DNA of 64,000 nucleotides from positions 73,315-137,314 of the forward strand of contig CAUWIT010000002.1 of the NCBI GenBank assembly GCA_963558965.1, given 5' to 3'. Shown here piece by piece: positions 60,801-64,000 of the stretch (the first letter of the stretch is position 1; every line of letters begins with the position of its first letter). Both the position numbers and the translations under genes were made by a program. This DNA is from Gallibacter sp963558965. Lineage in GTDB: Bacteria > Bacillota > Clostridia > Peptostreptococcales > Anaerovoracaceae. A model generated the notes under the pieces. It made no database searches and was not told where the DNA came from. It saw only the letters and a program-made list of their open reading frames with translations.

Positions 60801-61731
60801 TGTAGTTGTAAATTGTGGTGCTAAAAATCTTGTAAAAGACAGAGATTACACTGTAAGCTATGAAAATAATACAAATGTGGGAACAGCAAAACTTACTATT
60901 ACAGGTAAGGGAGCATACAAAGGAAAGATTGTTAAATCATTTAACATCTACAAAAAGGCAAGCACTCTAAATGTACCAACAAAGACATTCTACAAAAAAT
61001 ATGGAAATAAAAAGTTCAATCTTGGAGTTTCTTCTAATACTGCTATAAGTTATATAAGCAGCAATAAAAAGGTGGCTTTAGTTGATCAAAAGGGAAATGT
61101 AACAATTAAGGGTGCTGGTATTGCAAATATTACTGTTACAGCTTTAGGTAATGGAAACTATAAACCTGTTCAGAAGACTGTAAAAATTTCAGTTGCTAAA
61201 GCTAGTGGAACAGTAAAAGCGTCAAGCTACAAAAAGGTTAGAAATAGCAAAAAGTTTAAGTTAAATGCAAAATCAACTAGCGGTGGTAAGTTAACTTATT
61301 CTTCAAGCAATAAAAAAGTAGCGGTAGTATCTACAAGTGGATATGTAACAATTAAGGGTATTGGTAAAACAACAATAACAGTTAAGTCTGCTTCTACTGC
61401 TAATTACAATAGTGCATACAAAAAGGTAACTGTTACAGTAGTGCCTAAGACTATGAAAATCAATAAAGTTAAAGTTGGCAAGGGTTCAATGAAGGTTTAT
61501 TGGTCTAAGGACAAGGAAGTTAGCGGATATCAGATTGTAATTGCTAAGGATAGTAAGTTTAAAACTGGTAAAAAGACTTATAGTTTATCTAAAAATAAGT
61601 ATACTAGTAAGAGCATAAGCAAGTTATCTAAAAAAAGAACCTATTATGTAAAAATGAGATCTTACAAAAAGATTGGTAAAACTTACTATTACAGTAATTA
61701 CAGCAGTGTAAAAAAAATTAAAACTAAATAA
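57835..61731 (+). CDS. large secreted/cell-surface Ig-like repeat protein
   Basis: A 1298-residue exported protein with a signal peptide (residues 1 to about 28, VFPSVGMAAG). Four Ig-like repeats start near residues 189, 322, 446 and 577 with the phrase D-A-P-V-[LI]-K-D-I or close variants, each with a SGV...V core and TYTGVDEYG-like links. Next come a leucine-rich-like middle region (780-970), a TGKALTQNVVV...DYTVSYENN module, two bacterial Ig (BIG2-like) modules with SSNKKVA and GxVTIKGxG, and a C-terminal fibronectin-III-like domain rich in Lys, Ser and Tyr. No LPxTG or S-layer motif is seen, so attachment is unclear. ATG at 57835 after AGGAGGGG. High A+T content. Adhesion or matrix role likely. 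Confidence 0.82.
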   Translation: MKKAKVLIALMLVVSLVFPSVGMAAGGAKASNGTKEVSGKPEIKILDCQWYYSMDYGDHWTEINKTFDFSDKGKENVRFENKIKIKSNQKLEGDVLIDYSFVGGNYTTNLGYNIEPTDDENIYLLTVIDGYSPMEFNKYNKDNALEENKIYQPTTFRFDKGWYNLDELLTNQSNNPTSIKLLNMVDDFDAPVLKDISITKPEGDLKASDNICIEAEIEENVSGVRVVDLDFDCIYGNDVNKGYYTIHLKHKQGNKYFYKGDAFEGKYPPTQMRLDTVWIEDYAENYHLYGYKENIDEEILKLPVDVDFDMNFIDGNTAHDSDAPVIKDIKTTNKDGVEKNIFKENDWPINLTATIEDDKSGVEDVIVEYSKGNKDVVYQAVLKGDGNKYSAEMSNMSESGDYELYEIYVRDKNSNFATYTYTGVDEYGFSCKKLEKNIDFTFNMDKPVLTDIKVTDENGKEKYTFDENDEYCYIEALAEDEGSGVEHIEVDYKNSKTGDIEEFYLEKDSNGKFVNKEYLYCQPKKYTLEKIVVYDNYENTSTYTYTGIDEDGLKCEKLPGSKNIDINFKNGSDEKIAPTLESFSINNTSITAPGTIKGKIKASDNESSDMDVEISYENINDPSDEIYIEKYAIESNVESEFSYDIGENFRNAEYRLKYIALTDENNNTVYYGDKKDTINYSGEKKAFHNKVDQRNIKIKNATYTDIIKLVDLKDGNKISKYKENSKIYVSAQFGKTITTKMLNNIKNANKNIEFVFDIVDGDDFYEVGNLFIFNSNSITDEYINSLAGRSISLDMVFDEECDYSFGEEVAKGIVGKNAWLVLCMNLGFSGEFNEEAWNQQARNIFIKYNCEELIPFVENYATNQNIPFYKAAQNLTGSSCYTVLDTGNNKGIKFPKGSRFEIRDDDEGEFEMKDKPYKVYYSGKDFNNLKEYKCSTANFFPNSVVIEDPGEYYITKGTLGYKDAIVDISNAKVTGIINRYYTGKALTQNVVVNCGAKNLVKDRDYTVSYENNTNVGTAKLTITGKGAYKGKIVKSFNIYKKASTLNVPTKTFYKKYGNKKFNLGVSSNTAISYISSNKKVALVDQKGNVTIKGAGIANITVTALGNGNYKPVQKTVKISVAKASGTVKASSYKKVRNSKKFKLNAKSTSGGKLTYSSSNKKVAVVSTSGYVTIKGIGKTTITVKSASTANYNSAYKKVTVTVVPKTMKINKVKVGKGSMKVYWSKDKEVSGYQIVIAKDSKFKTGKKTYSLSKNKYTSKSISKLSKKRTYYVKMRSYKKIGKTYYYSNYSSVKKIKTK

Positions 61732-61751
61732 TAGTAAGCTTTAATTTGCGT

Positions 61752-61788
61752 GGCACCTATCTAAATTTACCAGATAGGTGCTTTTTTG
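61752..61788 (+). terminator. terminator of the surface-protein gene
   Basis: GCACCTATCT and AGATAGGTGC arms, then TTTTTT. Confidence 0.9.
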
Positions 61789-61886
61789 TATATAATTTGT
61801 GTATAACTTTGCTCCTTGTTTAAAAATATGCTAAAGTATATGAGTAAAAACTTATGACAAATAAAATAACTGAAAGGATATAGCCA

Positions 61887-63071
61887 ATGAAGAAATTTAA
61901 AAATAAAAACTTTATACAAGGAGTATTTGCAGGAATTATCTGTACGCTAGTAGTTTGTGCTGTTGTAACAGTAACAACAGGTGGGGTAATAGGTAATACA
62001 GCTCACCTAGATAAAGAGACAAGTAAAAAATTAAGTGCTATTAATAGTTTAATAGATGAAAAGTATTTATATGAAAAAGATATAGATGAAGAGGCTTTGC
62101 AGCAGGGAATATTAAAAGGATATGTAGAAGCTTTAGGGGATCCGTATTCCGAATACTATGATAAAGAAGAATACACAGAGTTAACTCAATCAACAGAAGG
62201 TAAATTTTATGGTATAGGTGCTGCATTTAGCATAGAGAACCAAGGTGGTTACTTAGAAGTAATAAAAGTTTATGAAGATATGCCAGCAGATAAAGCGGGG
62301 ATAAAAGCAGGAGATAAGCTAATTAAAGTTAACGGTGAATCTATAGAAGATAAAACAGCTGAAGCCGTGGTTACTATGGTAAAAGGAAAAGAGGGTACTA
62401 AAGTCAAACTGACATTTATGCGTGGAGATGACCAATACACAACAACTTGCACACGTGCAGAGGTTAAAGTACCAACAGTGTCATACGAGATGAAAGCAAA
62501 CAAAATAGGTTATATAGCCATTAGCGAATTTACAGCTGAGACATACACACAGTTTGATGAAGCCTTTAAGGCGTTGAAAAAACAAGGTATGTCAGGTATG
62601 GTTATAGATCTTCGCAGCAATTTAGGCGGCAGAGTTGATACAACATGTCAAATTTTAGACGAATTGCTTCCTGAGGGTACATTGGTATATACAAAAGACC
62701 AAAATGGTAAAAAAACAATAGTAGCCGAATCAGATGAAGATACAAAATGGGAAAAACCAATTGCAGTTTTGGTAAATGAGTATTCTGCTAGTGCATCCGA
62801 ATTGTTTACAGGTGCTCTTCAAGATTATGACGCAGCTACAGTAGTAGGTACAACAACATTTGGAAAAGGTGTAATGCAGCAAATGTTTGAATTTAAAGAT
62901 GGTACTGGTATAAAATTAACAATTGCTAAGTACTTTACACCAAAGGGACAAGATGTAAATCACAAAGGCATAACTCCTGATATAAAGGTAGAAGATACCC
63001 GCCAAAGCGTTGAAGATACTAATGATGCGCAACTTAATAAAGCTTTAGAAGTGGTCCAAAAAAACAATTAA
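61887..63071 (+). CDS. S41 C-terminal processing peptidase (CtpA-like)
   Basis: A 394-residue membrane-anchored serine protease: N-terminal signal anchor (residues about 9-35), SH3-like DPYSEYYDKEEY, a PDZ domain (YLEVIKVYEDMPADKAGIKAGDKLIKVNGESI), the Gly-rich LRSNLGGRVDTT and the catalytic Ser in NEYSASASELFTGAL with its Lys 25 residues later in GTTTFGKGVMQQ. It trims or degrades exported proteins outside the membrane. AAGGA precedes the start. It lies between two genes for exported proteins, which may be substrates (inference). Confidence 0.95.
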   Translation: MKKFKNKNFIQGVFAGIICTLVVCAVVTVTTGGVIGNTAHLDKETSKKLSAINSLIDEKYLYEKDIDEEALQQGILKGYVEALGDPYSEYYDKEEYTELTQSTEGKFYGIGAAFSIENQGGYLEVIKVYEDMPADKAGIKAGDKLIKVNGESIEDKTAEAVVTMVKGKEGTKVKLTFMRGDDQYTTTCTRAEVKVPTVSYEMKANKIGYIAISEFTAETYTQFDEAFKALKKQGMSGMVIDLRSNLGGRVDTTCQILDELLPEGTLVYTKDQNGKKTIVAESDEDTKWEKPIAVLVNEYSASASELFTGALQDYDAATVVGTTTFGKGVMQQMFEFKDGTGIKLTIAKYFTPKGQDVNHKGITPDIKVEDTRQSVEDTNDAQLNKALEVVQKNN

Positions 63072-63198
63072 AAAAATATTTAAAAAATTTTAAAAAAAAG
63101 TGCAACATTTTGCCACCTTTATGTGTATTAGTTTACAAAGAAACAAATACAGAAACAAAAATAAAATAATTTAAGAAAGATTTTAAGAGGTGGAAAAA

Positions 63199-63909
63199 AT
63201 GTTAAGATTAAATAAAAAGAGTTTAGTAGCAGGAGTGGCAATCGGAGTAGTAGGAGCATTACTAGCAATGCCAGCAATTCAGTTAGCTTCAGCAGATGAG
63301 ATGAGTGCACAACCATATAAAGATGGAGTTAAAAAAGTAGCAGTAGTTGATTCATCAGGTAAGCAAGTTTCAAGCAAAGAGTTACAAGAAATAGAAGCTC
63401 AAGAGCAAGAACTAGATGCAAAAGAAGATCAGCTAGAAAAAGACTACAAAGCAGGTAAAATTTCAAGAGAAGAGTATCTAAAGCAGGAAGCTGCATTGGA
63501 AGCACAAGATGATGAACTAGATGTTAAGGAAGACAAGGCAGAAAAAGCTGCAGGTATAGTAGATGACGATGATGACGATGACGATCAGGTTGTAAACAAA
63601 TCAAACAACAATAACAAAAATAACAAAAATAATAATAACAGCAGCCAAGTAGCAAATGCTAAGAAAAAGCTAGCTGAAATTGAAAAACAAGAACGTGCAC
63701 TAGATGCAAAGGAAGATCAGCTTGAAAATGATTATGAAAGTGGCAAAATCTCAAGAGCTGAATACCTAAAGCAAGAAGCAGCATTAGAAGCTGAAGAAGA
63801 TAGACTTGATGCACTTGAAGACAAATATGAAAAAATACTAGGATACGATGTAGATGATGATGATGACGACGATGACGATGATGACGAATATGATGAATAT
63901 GATGACTAA
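63199..63909 (+). CDS. exported Asp-rich protein with duplicated coiled-coil unit
   Basis: A 236-residue protein with an N-terminal hydrophobic export segment (VAGVAIGVVGALLAMPAIQLASA). Two near-identical units of about 45 residues follow: EIEAQEQELDAKEDQLEKDY + KAGKISREEYLKQEAALEAQ and EIEKQERALDAKEDQLENDY + ESGKISRAEYLKQEAALEAE. They are separated by an eight-Asp run and an Asn/Lys-rich linker and closed by a long Asp/Glu/Tyr tail. GKISREEYLKQEAAL resembles SHOCT helices. The acidic runs could bind calcium or basic surface polymers. AGAGGTGG precedes the start. Function unknown. Confidence 0.78.
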   Translation: MLRLNKKSLVAGVAIGVVGALLAMPAIQLASADEMSAQPYKDGVKKVAVVDSSGKQVSSKELQEIEAQEQELDAKEDQLEKDYKAGKISREEYLKQEAALEAQDDELDVKEDKAEKAAGIVDDDDDDDDQVVNKSNNNNKNNKNNNNSSQVANAKKKLAEIEKQERALDAKEDQLENDYESGKISRAEYLKQEAALEAEEDRLDALEDKYEKILGYDVDDDDDDDDDDDEYDEYDD

Positions 63910-64000
63910 AATATTTCTACATAATAACTTAGGTATATAAATGCAATGAGACTGTGAAAAAAAGTCTGTAAATTAGTAAAGAATATGAGCCTTCTGTGGT
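63910..64000 (+). other. window end, no gene
   Basis: A weak AGACTGTGAAAAAAAGTCT hairpin near 63950-63968 is the only structure seen. Confidence 0.4.

Overview
The window looks like chromosome from a low-GC, strictly anaerobic Clostridia-type Firmicute. The evidence is the [FeFe]-hydrogenase maturases HydE/HydG/HydF plus a separate TM1266-type regulator, clostridial 3-hydroxybutyryl-CoA dehydrogenase, GTP-dependent PEP carboxykinase, T-box control, and A+T-rich spacers with TTGACA/TATAAT promoters and U-tailed terminators. Many genes prefer CTA for Leu and CAG for Gln; several accessory genes use CAA and TTG/TTA instead, which hints at different histories. The species cannot be named from the sequence. 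No rRNA, tRNA, CRISPR array, phage or complete insertion sequence is visible.

Layout. 1-1.7 kb: 3' end of pgi, then hbd. 1.8-12 kb: a LysR gene divergent from a TIM-barrel enzyme, two Fe-S/flavin ene-reductases, a shikimate/quinate-type dehydrogenase, an MFS carrier, an NCS2-like permease and a VOC-like protein. I read this as a hydroaromatic acid (shikimate/quinate-like) uptake and reduction cluster. 12-31 kb: core translation genes (rho, prmC, rpmE, prfA, tsaC, rpiB, upp) interrupted by hydEGF, a T-box-controlled amino-acid symporter, an Rrf2/YhgE pair and a purine salvage pair. 30-39 kb: pckG, a DUF134 regulator, a dicarboxylate/amino-acid symporter, rplM-rpsI, an unknown membrane protein behind a striking repeat array, a Cys-rich phosphohexomutase and an alanine symporter. 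39.5-40.2 kb: a degraded toxin-antitoxin cassette between IS-like end repeats. 40-43 kb: an amino-acid ABC transporter behind an operator array and a possible leader peptide. 43-45.5 kb: a FemAB + ATP-grasp cell-wall pair. 45.6-50.2 kb: glnS, yhbY, truA, dCMP deaminase, the TM1266-like regulator and a lipoprotein. 50.3-50.6 kb: an orphan structured RNA on the minus strand. 50.6-55.4 kb: PhzF-like and CofE-like proteins and methionine biosynthesis (acetylhomoserine sulfhydrylase, metA). 55.5-57.7 kb: a two-gene ATPase/TOPRIM-like probable anti-phage system. 57.8-64 kb: a large secreted Ig-like protein, a C-terminal processing protease and an Asp-rich coiled-coil protein.

The most unusual signals are: (i) a leader before hydE with mutually exclusive long-range P1 and terminator stems, whose sequence blocks recur in the orphan RNA at 50.4 kb; (ii) the hydroaromatic/ene-reductase cluster; (iii) the ATPase/TOPRIM pair; (iv) two identical-geometry triplets of GCGAGGT upstream of an unknown membrane protein; (v) a YafQ-type toxin gene collapsed to its two ends beside an intact antitoxin.
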